64,000 nt of DNA from Lophius americanus (GCA_037951165.1 JBBDHG010000015.1:6064001-6128000), one strand, 5' to 3'; positions 12,801 through 25,498 are shown, counted from the first letter of the stretch. Notes: generated from the sequence alone by a model not told the origin. Translations and numbers: made by a program.

Positions 12801-13106
12801 CCCGCACAAGTACCAGTACTGTAACATCAGTCAGGACAGGGTCGAAAAGAAAGACTGATGAAATAAACAGGAACATGAATGAGACCTCGTCCAAACGCAA
12901 ATGTCAACGGGTCAAACATGGCCACAGGTACCAGTCACATCATTTTCTGTCAGTTCACAGTAGGCTAAACTAAAGAATTTTGAATCAGCTTTATCAATTT
13001 ATCAAATTACAGAGAAACCTTTGCAGGTCCAACTACCCACAGCAGCAGCCAGGAATTTTCTAATCACATCCAGGCTGGGATTGCAGCGATACCAGGCGTC
13101 AAGTGA
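9861..13106 (+). CDS. HIPK-like protein kinase, nine exons, nested in gfod1 intron
   Basis: Divergent DYRK/HIPK-group kinase. Exons: 9861-10121, 10236-10427, 10515-10696, 11639-11762, 11914-12033, 12148-12234, 12348-12535, 12634-12927, 13013-13106. All introns are GT-AG, the frame is unbroken, and the product is 513 residues with stop TGA. The glycine loop GQGTFG is at residues 50-55, the VLK lysine at 72, the helix-C glutamate at 87, HADLKVEN at 166-173 (HIPKs use HAD instead of HRD), DFG at 190-192, and SPEIILGL after QSRPYR. Next come IDIWSLGC, the HIPK-type RYIMDTQGQLP and KETGI segment, and HPFISMCH. A C-tail aligning to HIPK FQNMEICK continues into a basic stretch with KRK clusters (nuclear-signal-like). 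The activation-loop tyrosine position is histidine (205). Translation could instead start at Met22 (9924). HIPK interaction domains are absent, as in the expanded fish HIPK-like kinases. Confidence 0.88.
11290..11415 (-). mobile_element. SINE-like tRNA-related repeat fragment in kinase intron 3
   Basis: Read on the minus strand, the stretch has the order common in fish short repeats: GGGCAGCTTTGGCTCAGGCGG, then a CTCTTATCAGAGAATCGGGGG block. This resembles a degenerate tRNA A-box followed by the usual downstream part. The family is not named, and the assignment is from memory of similar fish repeats. Confidence 0.4.
12536..12633 (+). promoter_or_regulatory. Kinase intron 7, whose donor overlaps an in-frame stop
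   Basis: The exon ends ...AGCTTTCA and the donor is GTAAAT. If the intron is retained, the frame reads CAG TAA and stops at 12537-12539, giving a 385-residue kinase-domain-only protein. If spliced to the acceptor CAG at 12631-12633, the codon becomes CAT and the frame continues AQSSFQIMDICKKG, which matches the HIPK sequence after the kinase core. Homology therefore supports splicing. The intron is 98 nt. Confidence 0.75.
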
Positions 13107-13725
13107 AAGATGGCTGACAGTGAAGATTCGAGGGATCAGCACTCAAACTCTTACTACTGTCAGACACATTTATGAAGACAGACAGAGCAAAAAGCTATCT
13201 GGTTTCATCCAACCCAGACAGGACCAGCAGGAGCCACGACAGAAAGCCTGGAGATGAAGGTGAGACACAATGACCTCATGAAGCGTCAATCATAAGAGGA
13301 ACTTAGATGAGGAGGCGCAGCTGGAGCAGCAGCAACAACTCGACCCATTCACCAATCCATGATTACAGCACTTGCCATGCAGAGGACTGTCACGCAGACC
13401 ATGACACCATGAGTCAGGCTGACACCGGCGGCCGATTCATCCAGTAATGGCTCATCATTTCACTGATGGACTTGAGACAGCCATCTCACATTCTCCAAAC
13501 TACAGCCTTGCTTTCGAATTTTCGTGTTGCTGAACTTTTTTGTACAAGTTTCATTGTTCTAAATACCCGTTAAGGTACATTAGGTCACAAATTTGAATAT
13601 ATTTAAGTTGGACTTGACTGTAATGAACAGTTTCAACCAATTAATCTCACTGAAGCGATAAAAGGACAAGGAACGTTATCTATTTATTGTTGAAACAGTT
13701 TCTAAGCTGCTCGCTTGGTCCTTGG

Positions 13726-13731
13726 AATAAA
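13726..13731 (+). terminator. Candidate poly(A) signal of the HIPK-like kinase
   Basis: A canonical AATAAA about 620 nt after the kinase stop codon, followed by GT/T-containing sequence. It is reasonably placed to end the 3' untranslated region. Confidence 0.45.
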
Positions 13732-13749
13732 GATTGAGTGACAATTTTA

Positions 13750-15238
13750 CCCGGTTAAATATATGTCAAAATAATTGCTGGATATTCTTAAGTTTGCTTG
13801 TGGGGATATTCTTTGCAGATAAAAAAAAGTTAATAAATTATATTGCAATATACAGCATTATGTCAAAATGTTCATTATAGCTATGATATTGTATCGTGGG
13901 CGCGCTAGGCCCCCCACTGATCAGAGATGGTTTCTTTGGCCTGTGTTTTGTGTTAATGCCAGTTGTATATTTCTTGGCATCTAAGTTGGCATTTTTACAT
14001 TGAAAAAACATACATAGACGGCTGATGATAAATTACAACACTAATATTCATTTTTAAGGGTTTCACACGGCAAAAACTGACATTTAATACAAACCTTGGC
14101 TGTTCAGCTACTCATTTGAAATTAATAGTGTTTCTAAGAATCCATAAAGTATCCCAAAAGCAGATCATTAATTATGTGCACCCAAAGTTCTCATCTTGAA
14201 GTTCAGACATTGTTGAAAATAATTTGGTTTGTACGATAAAACTGGTCTACCGGTTTTAATTAGTACGAGGTATTTTGGAAAATGTCTTGCTTTACATTTC
14301 CATACATATCGCAATGTATTGCAATCCAAAAATACACTGCAAATCCCAAGATTAAAAATAATTAGATAATATTGGAAATTCATCTTCAACTTTTCATTGT
14401 CTTGTTCAATTGTAACATGTTATACTTTTTTCTCTCCATAAAGAGGAAATTACAAAGAAATAAAATCCTTCCACATTTAACTGATGAATCCATTTGCACA
14501 AAGTGGCGTTTTGTCTGCTCGGATTTAATAATAGATTCAAAATTATTCATTAGTACTCTAGTCTAATAAAAGAGAATTAATCCAGTTTGAAAACCTGCCC
14601 CTGATCCTGCCTCTGTATTTATCAGTGAAAATCCCATATCAAACGCTATCCTCTCTCTATCCTGTGGATCTAATAACACAATGTGATTCTTCATCCGAAG
14701 CCTGCAGCCCAAGTTCACCACCATCATCGCTGCAAAGTCGGCAGTTCCTTCAGGATCCACGCAAAAGAAAGGCATCACTCTGAAGGGGAGGAGACGGGGG
14801 AGGAATTCTACTTTCACTGTTTTCTTCAGGAATGCTCACTTGTCAGCGCAGCGTGTCGGCCGGAGACTCCCCCATCCAGCCATTCATCTGACGTACAAAG
14901 GCAACTTCACAGGCAGACCAGTTTTCTCACTGCCAGTCTCCCTCGCTGTCTCTTCCAAGCTCTCACACTCACAGTCATTAGCATACTAATGGGCGAATGA
15001 GAGAAGTTGAATGCGAACGAGTGGGAAACTCATAGTGAAGTAAAATAGAACAAGCACCGACAGGGAGTGAACAGGCTTTGGGAATGTCAGATCATCTCAT
15101 CTGTGGCATTCTCCTGGCTGACTCACAGTCTGAACCAAACCTGCTGGGAAACACAGCTCAACCCGAAGACCTTAATCCATCCAATGGATGAAGACAAGGG
15201 AAGAATAGTTTAACAGCAGGAAGCATTTGCGAAATGTA
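13750..15238. other. Intronic stretch with no recognisable gene
   Basis: AT-rich sequence. A conserved-looking 84-codon minus-strand frame (14563-14817) is present but matches nothing I recognise. I see no transposon signature here. Confidence 0.5.
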
Positions 15239-16190
15239 CAGTGCTGTGAAAAGGTATTTCAACCCCTCTGAACTTAATACTGCCTAGATGTTCCACCTTT
15301 AACAGCAATAAATGGAGATCAGTCTGTCATCACTGGGGGGGAATTTTGACCCACTATTCTTTACAGAACTGCTTTAGTGCAGCCACATTGGAAGATTTGT
15401 GAGCATGAAATTATCTTCTCCTGTCCAACCACAGCATAACGGGTTCAGGTCCAGACTGTTACTAGGCCACCTAGCCAGTCAGCTAGTCAACACAGGTTGA
15501 GACCCAGTGTCAACCCAGGACAAGTCACCAGTTCATCATCAATCACCAATTCACCTCCAGTACCTCCTCGCAAAACTCACACCAGACTTAATGTTCCTCT
15601 GGGTCAGCAGTGGCTTTCACCTATCCAATCTCCCATGCTGCCATTTTTGTCAAGTCCCTTCGGAATTGTGGAGCCATGATCTATGACCTTTATTGAGGTG
15701 AGAGAGGTCTGCAGTCTCTTGGATGTTTTCTATGGATCTTCCTGAATGAGCTTTCTTTGCGGTCTTGGAGGAATTCTGGAGGGTGGTTCACCATTGTTCC
15801 AAGGCTTCTCCATTTGAGGATAATGTGTGACAGCGGATCTATGGAGTCTCAGAACCACAGAAACATCTTTGGAACCCTTCCCAGACTAATGTATTTTGAG
15901 TCCCTTCTGGAATTTCTTTACATTTTTGGCATTTTTGGCTTATGAGAACTATGAGCATACTTCCTTCTCCTGAAGATGGTCTCTTTAAGTGATGATGTGA
16001 TTGAACAGGGCCGGTAGCGTTTTTTGGAGAAAAGTTTCAGTTCAATAAAAAAAATTGTCAGTAAAGGCTTGTATTTTGTGTTTATTCCAGTTGTTTTAGG
16101 TAAAATTCTGTTTGACTTTCCAGTTGAATAACAGTTTAGTCTGAGATACACACAATTATAAAACTTTTTCACAGGATTTTAGTGTTATAG
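15239..16190 (-). mobile_element. Degenerate Tc1-like transposon
   Basis: The left end GTGCTGTGAAAAGGTATTTC and the right end TTTTTCACAGGATTTTAGTG form inverted ends. The interior is the antisense of a Tc1-like transposase. For example, CACCATTGTTCCAAGGCTTC followed by TCCATTTGAGGATAAT corresponds on the minus strand to the helix-turn-helix segment of the type IIxKWRxLGTV. Many frameshifts and stops leave no usable open frame, so it is inactive. The element sits in gfod1 intron 1. Confidence 0.75.
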
Positions 16191-18718
16191 TTACGAAGAC
16201 CGGGGCAGAAGATAAGATGTTTCTGGGTCATACAGCTGATAAGGATGGTACTGAGTGAGATCAGAACCATCAAAAGGATTAAGGATCAAAACAAGAATAT
16301 AGCTCAGGTAGCCTCAGAATGTTAACCTTAAAATGAAATTAAGCTCCTCCCTGCACTCTCGTATGTTATATTTATGTGTAATGTGTACGTAAACATAAAT
16401 ATGAATTCAGATTTATAATCAAAATATTTACACAGACAAATGCTGGAGAATTTTCTGACTGGTACCACAATTAAATTAAATATGATTGAGTTTAAAATCT
16501 AAGTTGAAGATGAAGTTAATTGTGTCACAAGTTGTGTCACAAGATATTTTTTCCCTGCAGTATTTCAAGACAAATGTTACACACTGTAAAAAGATCATTT
16601 TTGGTGATTTATAAGATGAACTCAACGTTTGACATTATTGAATAAAGTATTTCCAACTTAAATTTTGGACTCCGTAATACTTCATTTAATTGTGTGTTAC
16701 CAGTAAACAAATTATTTTTTTAACAGTGTACTATCACTTTAAAATAAGTTGAGTACACTGCCGAAGAGCTCATTAGCGGCTGGAAGTGCGGTTGCATAAG
16801 AGCATCAGTGGAAATGAATTTATGACTACGCCTGGTTGCCCTTTGCAGCCAGATTATAAATAGCTGTGTGTCCTTGGTGGCCGTAGGCAGCAGGTGTCTG
16901 AGAGCTCATCAGCTGATCAACCTTTGCTATGATTGTCGTCAGCGAAAAAGAACTGGAGCAGACACCATGAGCTATTTGGATCTGGATCACTGGTACCAGT
17001 GGATTGCATGCAAGTGAGACAGGGATGGTCTCCTCTTTGTGAACATGTGACGGTTCATCACAGAGGTTTTACTCAATGGGGGCATCATAACCTCATTTCA
17101 AGTTTCCATGATGCCTGAGCTGAGAGCGCCATGTTGTTTATCAGAGTGTTAGACATTTTAAACCGTTTCTACGCTTCATTTCATTAATACTGGCACTACT
17201 TTTCTCAAATAACCTCTTGTCTTACCAACAGTTTTCACCCAAAGATACTCCCTGATTGTGTTTCAGCTAGACCGGTGTCATTCAAATTTCAAAAATCATA
17301 ACAAAGAGCTGGTAGGGAAGGGGAGTGTGCTGCCAGTTTGTGTATGTTATTATATACACTATTGTCCCCTTCGGGAATTTTCTGGGGTTCAGTGTCACTA
17401 CGTATATCAAATGTCATCCCACAATTAACAATAACATCCAAAAAGAAAATGAAGTAATATTGTACAGGTCATAAAACAAATGTTGGACTCTGGAACTGTA
17501 TTACTTTGTACAGAATATATTGCACTATATAAACAGAAGGATATTTTTTATTTTTTTTTACATAGTTGAGTTTCAGCCCATCTCACCTTAACCCTTTTTG
17601 GTACAGAAATGCGAGTTAACCCTAACCCTAGCCTGGCCTCAGACTCTAGAGGATTAACATCCCAAACCAAAATATGGCTAAAAAAAAAACAAACAAATTC
17701 TGACATGCAAGACAAATTTGTAATAATTGATTAAGTCGTAACTAAAAGCGCGGTTGTCATTTGTTGTCTCTATTTACAGGCACTACATTTAGAATTTTTT
17801 AAGCAATGACCCAATCATGCTAAATGACATTAATAACGCAAATTCACGTCATTCAATCGAGTTGTACATTTTCATAAATAGCTCATCTATTTAAGGCTTT
17901 AAATGGGCTTATTCCTCAGTTACAGTCAAGATAAGTTTTACTCACTTAAACATAATCCCCACATTTTTTTTTTATATAATTATACAATTGTCCATTACAT
18001 CCAGAAAATGTTGTTGACTCTCTTAATCTATTTTTTGGCAGTTTCAAGATTGTGCTCTTATTTTTCTGGTAGTTTCTCCTGCTGTGTGTTTTCGGGGCAG
18101 AAGCTTGAGAGAATTAAGGACTCAGAGTTGAACAGAAACGTAACACGACTAAAAGTCACTTGACGGTTGAAGGAGGAAGTAGTACAAGGGGAGATCCCCG
18201 ACTTTGCTCTTAGCGATAAGCAACAGCCATGTAATCCCTTTTTTTACCCTGTAACATCATGCCATGACGTCGGTGTAAAGCCCCTTTCATCAGATCAAGT
18301 AAAATGGGAAATTAAACAAGTTATTGAAAAATGATGACTAATGATGACTCATCTAATAACACCAGTAAACAGGAAACTGCATGTTATGGAGGGTTCAGAT
18401 TGTACGCCAATTTTAACACGATCTGGTCATTTCCCACCCTTCCCTGAGTAAGGCCCGAATGTTGTGACGACAAATGCCGATCGGATCTTTTAGGCACATA
18501 TGAACTGTGGTGATTTTCATTTCATTCTGCTCACATCTCAGACACACATTTAAGGGGACTTTGAAATTATCCAATAGAAAAAAAATTTCAAAAAGAATCA
18601 TTCCAAGGATTATTCTTTTCAACAAGTATTCAATATTTCCTTGAAATGATTTACCAAGTCCCTGACAGACAGACACACACTCATTTAATCTGAGCAGAGA
18701 AAAGGCCACTTTGTGCAA

Positions 18719-18756
18719 AAACACACACAGACAAACACACACACACACACACATCA
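18719..18756. repeat. (CA)n microsatellite
   Basis: CACACA array interrupted by AGACAA. Confidence 0.85.
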
Positions 18757-18869
18757 GACTGTTTTAATTTCCCAGTCTCCAGTATTCAAATTGAAAAAAA
18801 CAAGAAACAAAAACAGGAACCTCCGTCTCCTCTGGTTAAGTATTACGTCTTTGACAAACTGGTTACCAT

Positions 18870-18891
18870 GTGCGTGTGTGTGTGTGTGTAA
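18870..18891. repeat. (TG)n microsatellite
   Basis: Short GTGTGT run, complementary in sense to the CA array about 130 bp to its left. Confidence 0.85.
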
Positions 18892-19210
18892 GAGTGGTTT
18901 GAAATGCGTTGAGAAAGCCTGAGTGACATCATACGCCTCAGGAATGCTGCCGTACAATGAGAAGAGAGGTGGAAGGAGGGATGTGGTCCAACAGGACTGA
19001 TTGGTCCGATGAAAGGAGAGAATCACCTCCTGTAGAACCTGAACCAACAGCTGCAGCTTCCTGCTGACTACTACACATCCAGAGCATCTCCATTATCCTC
19101 ATCCTAAACAAAGGATCCTTCAAGATCTCAGTTTTTAAGTCACTGTACATAGTCTTCATTTCGAGTCCGTCTTTCTGTAGTTGTTGAAAATGTCTTTTAG
19201 ACGTGCGCAT

Positions 19211-19530
19211 CTTTCCAGTCGTCGAACCTTACTTTCCCAGTCGTCGAACCCTACTTTCCCAGTCGTCGTACCCTACTTTCCCAGTCGTCGAACCCGTCTT
19301 TCCCAGTCGTCGTACCCTACTTTCCCAGTCGTCGTACCCTACTTTCCCAGTCGTCGTACCCTACTTTCCCAGTCGTCGAACCCGTCTTTCCCAGTCGTCG
19401 AACCCGTCATTTCAGTCATTGAACGAATGTTCTCTGTAAATGTACGTTTCTTTTCAGTCGTTGTACGTATCTTTTCAGTCGTTGTACGTATCTTTTCAAT
19501 CGTTGTACGTATCTTTTCAATGTTAATGTC
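19211..19530. repeat. 21-bp minisatellite, about 14-15 units, open in several frames
   Basis: The unit is CCTACTTTCCCAGTCGTCGT-A and variants (GAACCC, GTACCC). After about 19430 a diverged subfamily takes over, TTTTCAGTCGTTGTACGTAT-C. Since 21 is a multiple of three, each frame without a stop in the unit stays open, which creates repetitive 7-residue frames (such as SQSSYPT or FPVVVPY). There is no start context, splice structure or homology to support a gene. Confidence 0.9.
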
Positions 19531-20089
19531 AATGTTCCGGTGTTTTTGGTCATAACATGTCTATTTAGTCAATATGCATTTCTTTTTAGTCCCTGTATGC
19601 GACTCTTGTTTTCCCAGTTTTTGATCACTAATACCTCAGTTGCATGTCAAATGCAAGCATTCAAGCTATAGAATAAAATATATCCAGACTGACCCTGATT
19701 TAAGCTAATTTTAAAATGAACAGGGACTGAAAATAACATTAATGCGGGAAATTACACAAATACTATATAATTGAATACCAAAGCCAAAGTTCACATTCCT
19801 GCATTGAAGAAGTCTGATCCCACTTATCTTAGCTCATGACGTGAGCAGTAAGCAGATTACAATCAGCTCACACACCCTGACAGAAGAGGAAGTCAGTTTC
19901 ACACTCTCACAGCTGGCCATCTACAGTTGGAACATTTATTTATGGTATATTATGTTTATTGACTAAGTATAGTAGTTATCAGCAGATTGTAATACTTAAA
20001 TCAAAGAAGAAAAGTTTAAAAAGCTTGAGCCAATAGATTTTTTCAACATTATTCACGCTTCTGAGTAGAAGAGTCCCAAAAGTTTTTCT

Positions 20090-20345
20090 GCAATGGCCTC
20101 TATTTAAATCAGGGCTCCCTGTCCAAACTCCAAGATGTTCTACACTGATCACCCAAAGTCATAAGAAAGGTCACCCCAGTAGCCATAAACCATGAAGATA
20201 AGAAATGGAAGCATTGCAACGCTGTTCTAGGGAGCGATGAAACCACACTGAAACTTTTAGGTCCAATTGAGCAATGGTACGTCTGGTGGAGGAAAAGTGA
20301 AGCAGATGCTGAAAAGAAGACCCACCCTTTAATTCTCAAGAGGTT
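20090..20345 (+). mobile_element. Tc1-like transposase gene fragment, sense orientation
   Basis: GGGAGCGATGAAACCACACT, then GTACGTCTGGTGGAGGAAAA, then GTGAAGCA match the Tc1-like transposase region for the pattern W-x-DET...YVWRRKGE, on the plus strand. It is broken by stops and lacks both ends, so only a central transposase piece remains. Confidence 0.6.
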
Positions 20346-20379
20346 ATTGGTAATTACAACCAGTTCATAAATAATATGT

Positions 20380-20712
20380 TCAGCCTATCATTCACTCATT
20401 TTCGTCTGCTTATACTGGATTGGGTGTTTTCTGGCCAGATGGGAACACCAAGAGTCTAAGGGACAAATCCCTTCTTTAATTTCTGGGTCTTCTCTGGAGT
20501 CTCCTCCCAGATGGATGTGTCTGTAACACCTTCTGAGGGAGGCGTCCTGGAGGCATCCTAATCCAAAGCCTGAACCAACTCAACTTCCAAGCAACCTGGA
20601 CTACAGCAGAGAGTTTGTCTATCCACCACTTTAAGCTTTTCATTGGTTTGTTTTTTTGCTGTGGTAGCATATTATGTTCAGATGCTACTAGTTCTGGTGG
20701 AGCTCTGAGCAT
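20380..20712 (-). mobile_element. Non-LTR retrotransposon (LINE) reverse-transcriptase 3' fragment
   Basis: The minus-strand frame ends WFRLWIRMPPGRLPQKVLQT followed by HPSGRRLQRRPRN. This matches the C-terminal LINE signature WFGHxxRMPPGRLP...RPTGRRPRGRPR seen in fish RTE-type elements. The frame then decays, and the end ATAAGCAGACGAAAATGAGT resembles the usual ATAAGCGGAAGAAAATGGAT tail. The 5' truncation is typical of LINE insertions. Confidence 0.75.
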
Positions 20713-22252
20713 TCATAGTTGGTGATTAATTTGTTGTTGCACCAATAAAGGAACAGTATCGAACCAATCCCGTTTTGTGTTTTAAACAAATATATCGACC
20801 GTATTAAGATGATGTGTCAAACAGACTGTTTGAACGTGATTTGATGTTGATCCCACCAACAGGACTGGCCCCAGCCTTGGCTGAGGAAGGGAGGAGGAAC
20901 AGGCAGCTCTCAAACAATAAAGCCATAAGGAAACAATCAGAAAGGAAAAGAGAAAGAATGTCCATTTACAAGTTTGCAGCGGCTGGTGTGCAGGATGAAT
21001 GTGACTGGCAGAGGCGGAATGTTACAAAGTATAAATACTTTGTTACTGTACTTAAGTAGAGTTTTCAGGTATCTTTTATTTTTTGGAGTATTTATTTTTC
21101 TTACGACTTACTTCTCCCTACATTTCAAAATGAACATCTGTATTTTCTAAAACGGACTCATTACTTGAGTTGATTATTCTTAACTTTTATTATTCTATTT
21201 GAATTATTATGTGCTGTCCTCGTGTCTGGACAAGCAATCAGATGTTTGGACTGACTTTACCTGGGACTTAGTCGCTAATTTTTATTGCAAAACTTTCATA
21301 GTCATATTAAAACTTATTACTTTCATACTTTGAGAATATATTATTTTCATACTTTTTCACTTGTACTTGAGTAAAGAGGTTGAATCAATAATTGTACTTT
21401 TATCAGAGTCACTTTCCACACAAGTAACTGTCCTTCTGCTGGAGAAAAGTACGTCTATGCTTGCACCCATCATACAGAGCCGCATGTAGATATTGCAAGA
21501 GTTGCCACATGCACAAATCCAGACAAGGGATGAAGAAAGATGCATTTCCTAATCAAATATACTGAGTATATATTTGCACATTGATTAATCACGTGCATGT
21601 ACAGTAGATATTGACATTAGTCTATTCATGTCGTAAACAAATAGTCTTTTCTACTTCTTGCCTGTCCCTCCTGTTAGCTTAGCCACTCCACGGGATTTAC
21701 TGAAGTCAATGAGCAAACAAGGCAGAAGTGTGAGAATGAATGGAGGTAAAGAGGTCTGGTCTTGATTCTGGGATGCAGAAGCTCCGTCACGTGAAGCTGC
21801 ACTGGGAGTCAAAAGCACTGTTTCAGCCATGACAGCAAGTAAACACCGTTAACAAACCAATCGGACTCAACAAGATTACAGATTCACTCACGCATGCTGA
21901 TGAACGTCAAAAGGTCTGCTGACACCCCCATGACATCCAGACAGAGTCAAAAGGAGCTCGCTAATAACACTTATGAAATCTACCAGTCAACAGACCCACA
22001 GTATGAAGCCCATCTGCCCTCACAGCTAATGCAGACCCTCAGTGTGTCCACAGAGCAAAGATATGACAGTTCTGACTACGTCAAGGTTATGCTGACAAAA
22101 CATGTCCCTGTTTGTACGACTGTTGGAGCACTCAGATCCATAGAATTTGTTTATTTAGTACAAAATAACCAACATCAAATGTTTTACTACGGATAATCTT
22201 TAACACTGCTTCCTGTAAAATCTTTTTCAGTGCAAACAGACAATAACGTTAT

Positions 22253-22700
22253 TAAGTATGACATCGCAATGTATTACACTGTACTGTATCATTTTGAATT
22301 TTACTGTATTTATCACACTATCGAGTCACATTGTATGACATTGTAGTGAATCTAATCACTGTGTCAAATCACATTGTATCATAACGTATTGCGTTGTATT
22401 GAATCATATTGTATCCTATATCTTACAGAATTGAACCGTATCTCATAGCATTGATCCGTTTCGAATAACATCACATCTTTTGCGTAACATAATATCAGAT
22501 CAAATTTCTTCATATTGAATAGAACTGTATCAAATCATTTCTATCAATTCATACGGTTATGCACTGCATCCTATGGAATTACATCACATCTTACTGAATA
22601 GCATTGCATAATAGTGTATGTGAATATGCATCATATTCAATCCTTCTTATCTTATCAAAACCTATTGTATCAAATAATACTGAAGCGTTTCACATCACAT
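22253..22700. repeat. Degenerate ATCACATTGTATCA-type simple repeat region
   Basis: Roughly 10-15 bp irregular units of the kind CATTGTATCA/ATCACATTGTATC/AATCATATTGTATC are spread over about 450 bp. This looks like an old, heavily mutated satellite. Confidence 0.65.
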
Positions 22701-25498
22701 TATAACACATCGTATCCTCGCATTCCCTCTCAATTTACTGCATAGCATTGAGGGGGTTTTATTGTTGCTATTGAACTTAAATTGTAGGTTTGATAACCAG
22801 GTCAAACTTTAAATCCTGTGTTCATGTATCAAATGTAAATATTTTGCCTCCACATGTAGACCACACACTGCTGCTACATGCTCAACAACTCTTCACTTCT
22901 ATCTCTTCAAGTGCTTCAGCGTTTGGTCAATGCACTGATTAACTGATCAGGAGCAAATGAATGGGCAGCATTTATCGAGGAAAAATTCCAAGCATTTACT
23001 GGCTCCAGGGTTACAGGGACATTCTTCCCAAATGTAGGATTCAATTCTGCATTCTGGGTCATTTTCAGTCTTCAGGCATTTTAAATATGTCACCTTGTGG
23101 TCTGGGAATGAGTTATTTTGTGTACAGTATATTTGATTAATGATAAAATGCTGATATAAATCAATAGTGAAACCCATAGATAGTAGTCCAATTCAAACCA
23201 TAACTAGATATATTAATATAAGATACTTATGTAGGTTTTTTTCCAAGATATAAGGCAGCTCACCCATGAAGTCAAAGCATTGTTGGACCCCTTCCTTTTC
23301 AGTCACAAACTGACCTTTTAGAGCTTTGTGTGCCAGCTGAGCTCCACTGGGGTAAATAAAGGCCGAGTTCAAACCTTCTTTCAGAGCAACTCCCAGTCCA
23401 CCAAAATAAGCTGTGTTGCTCCAGATTTAAAGTAGAACAACCTCTCTTTGTGTCTCTCTCACTTTCCTTCTCTCTGGCTTCTTTCTCTTTGGGTTTCACT
23501 AGCATAGGTTAAGTCCTGCGTCCGACTGAGAGGACTCTGATGCAGAGAACGCCGCCAAAAAAGCTTGCATTTAAATCACACGCATCATTGCTGTAGGTTT
23601 AGATCACCACTACATAGGTAGGAGAATGCAATGCTGAAACTGGACCACTACCTTAGAGTCCAGGAGCCTTACTCAAGACCACAGCAAACACAAAAAGTTG
23701 TAGGTATACTTCCTTTTTCATCGGCATCCATGCATCGACAAGACTAGAGTGGCAGTGAGGAGCCTAACGTTTCCACAACCTATGGTGACGTTAGATAAGG
23801 TTGTGATGATTTACATAGCATATAAAAATGGAAAGTGAGATGAAATACCTCATAACTTATGAGGTATGAGAGTGAGAAAAGGGGAGTGTTCCACTTTTTC
23901 TTCTTTTTAGTGTCCGTAGACTTTCGTCGTGTTTTGCTATTTCTATTTGTACTGCTCCGTTTTCTCTTGGGTCTCCATAAACTCGATAAACTCTCAGAAA
24001 ATGTGCAAACAAGCGGACAAAATAAAACTCAGAATACAAAAAAAAGACAATCGTATTTACATCAGTTCAAAGGCTCATTTAAACCTCTTCGATGTACAAA
24101 AATGTGTCGGTTTCAAACATCAACAACCGAACACTTGCCTGCGTCACTGAAGCTAGCATTAATACATCCACAAGATGACAGTGAAGGGTCGTAGTTGAGT
24201 TATAAAGCAAACGGTAAGCGCTTTTAGACCGTCTTTTTTCTACACAGAGGGTCTGTTATGCCTTTTTTCACTACTAAATTCTATACAAACGCTGTGGGGG
24301 CCTCATGGGGAGGTTCGAGCCTATGTCCATTCAGACAAAGCACAGGCAGTAACAGAGGTGAAACAGACACCTGTGGAAAGGCAGGACGGGAAGTTGATGT
24401 CATCATGACGTACTATTTGTGCGACTCACAACTAAAGGTCTTTAAACAAACAAGTAGGGATTGGCAGCTAACTCAATGAAGAAGATCAACCAAAAAAGTC
24501 TTAAAGAGATATTCATATTAGAAAATCTTGGTTGGACGTTACACAAAAGTCTTGCGCCACTTTCTAAAAAGTCACTTCTGCTCACAAAACCCAGTCTCAC
24601 CATTTCCGATACACCAGTGCGGCGTTGTTCTACTTTTCTTTCCGCAGTAGAAAATGTGTCTCAAGTTACGTTCAAAGAAATGCACATTTTCGTGCTGCTT
24701 TGCTCGTGCAATTGTCACCTGGGATTAATTGCGTCACTCACAAGTTTTACGAACCTGCGACTACACAGGCATGAAGTCACAGTTACATCCGAAAACCAAA
24801 CACCGACATGTCTGTATTTTACATGAGACGAAAGGAAATTACATCATCCGAAGGTAAGCGAATTTGGTTCCAATAAGTTTCCTCCACATCGAGATTAAGC
24901 TTCAGATCACCCATGTCACTTTTGGTGAATGCCAAAACCAAAAGGATTTGGCGTCGCAGTGTCACAGGAATGATCTAGTAAAGTAAATTTACACAACCGA
25001 CGTTTCTGCAATGTGAGTTTTTGAGCAAATAAACTCAATGCATTCAGTGTGAACACTACATTAGAACAGGTCTTTAGTTGTGGCGCAGTTTAACAACCTT
25101 TGTATAAAACCAAGCTTCACAGGAGGTTGTGATGATATAACTAAAAAGCCACACAGGTGGCGGAAACGACGAGGTCAGCAGCAATTAATAAGGTGGTTAA
25201 ATACAACATGGGGTCTTTTTCTTCTTCATTAGTGTCTCGCTTGAATTGTAACAACACTGCCCCCAATGGTTTCCACTGGCACTGCACGACTATTTACTAT
25301 GTGGATCTTTAAAAGAGGAACCCTCTGCAACACCTAAACCAACCCCAGCTTCACTGACCTCTGGTCCATTTAAGCGCAATAAACCCCAATAAACCCCAAA
25401 GGACTGTCTGTCAACTCCTTCCTCCCCCCATCAGCCCCCTCTACCTCCACCCCAGGGTCGCAGCATCAACCCCCGCAAGCATCAGCAGTAGGACTCAC

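Larger units (their letters stand above)
1..25498 (-). other. gfod1 intron 1, partial (more than 25 kb)
   Basis: Everything left of the gfod1 donor is transcribed intron on the minus strand if exon 2 lies beyond position 1. It hosts an oppositely oriented kinase gene (9861-13106), transposon relics and satellites, which are listed separately. Apart from these, I see no credible exon in 1-9860 or 13750-25498, only short AT-rich chance frames. Confidence 0.75.

Noticed and set aside
12384..12900. 147- and 83-codon frames antisense to the kinase
   Set aside because: They overlap verified kinase exons on the other strand and cross splice sites; shadow frames.
14563..14817. 84-codon minus-strand frame with fairly balanced composition
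   Set aside because: No family recognised and no splice or start context; could be a conserved non-coding element, but that cannot be shown here.
19181..19555. Minisatellite first considered as a CRISPR-like array
   Set aside because: Units are contiguous 21-mers without unique spacers, in a vertebrate genome.
24461..24826. 121-codon plus-strand frame upstream of gfod1
   Set aside because: No domain, no splice context and composition of chance frames; not supported.
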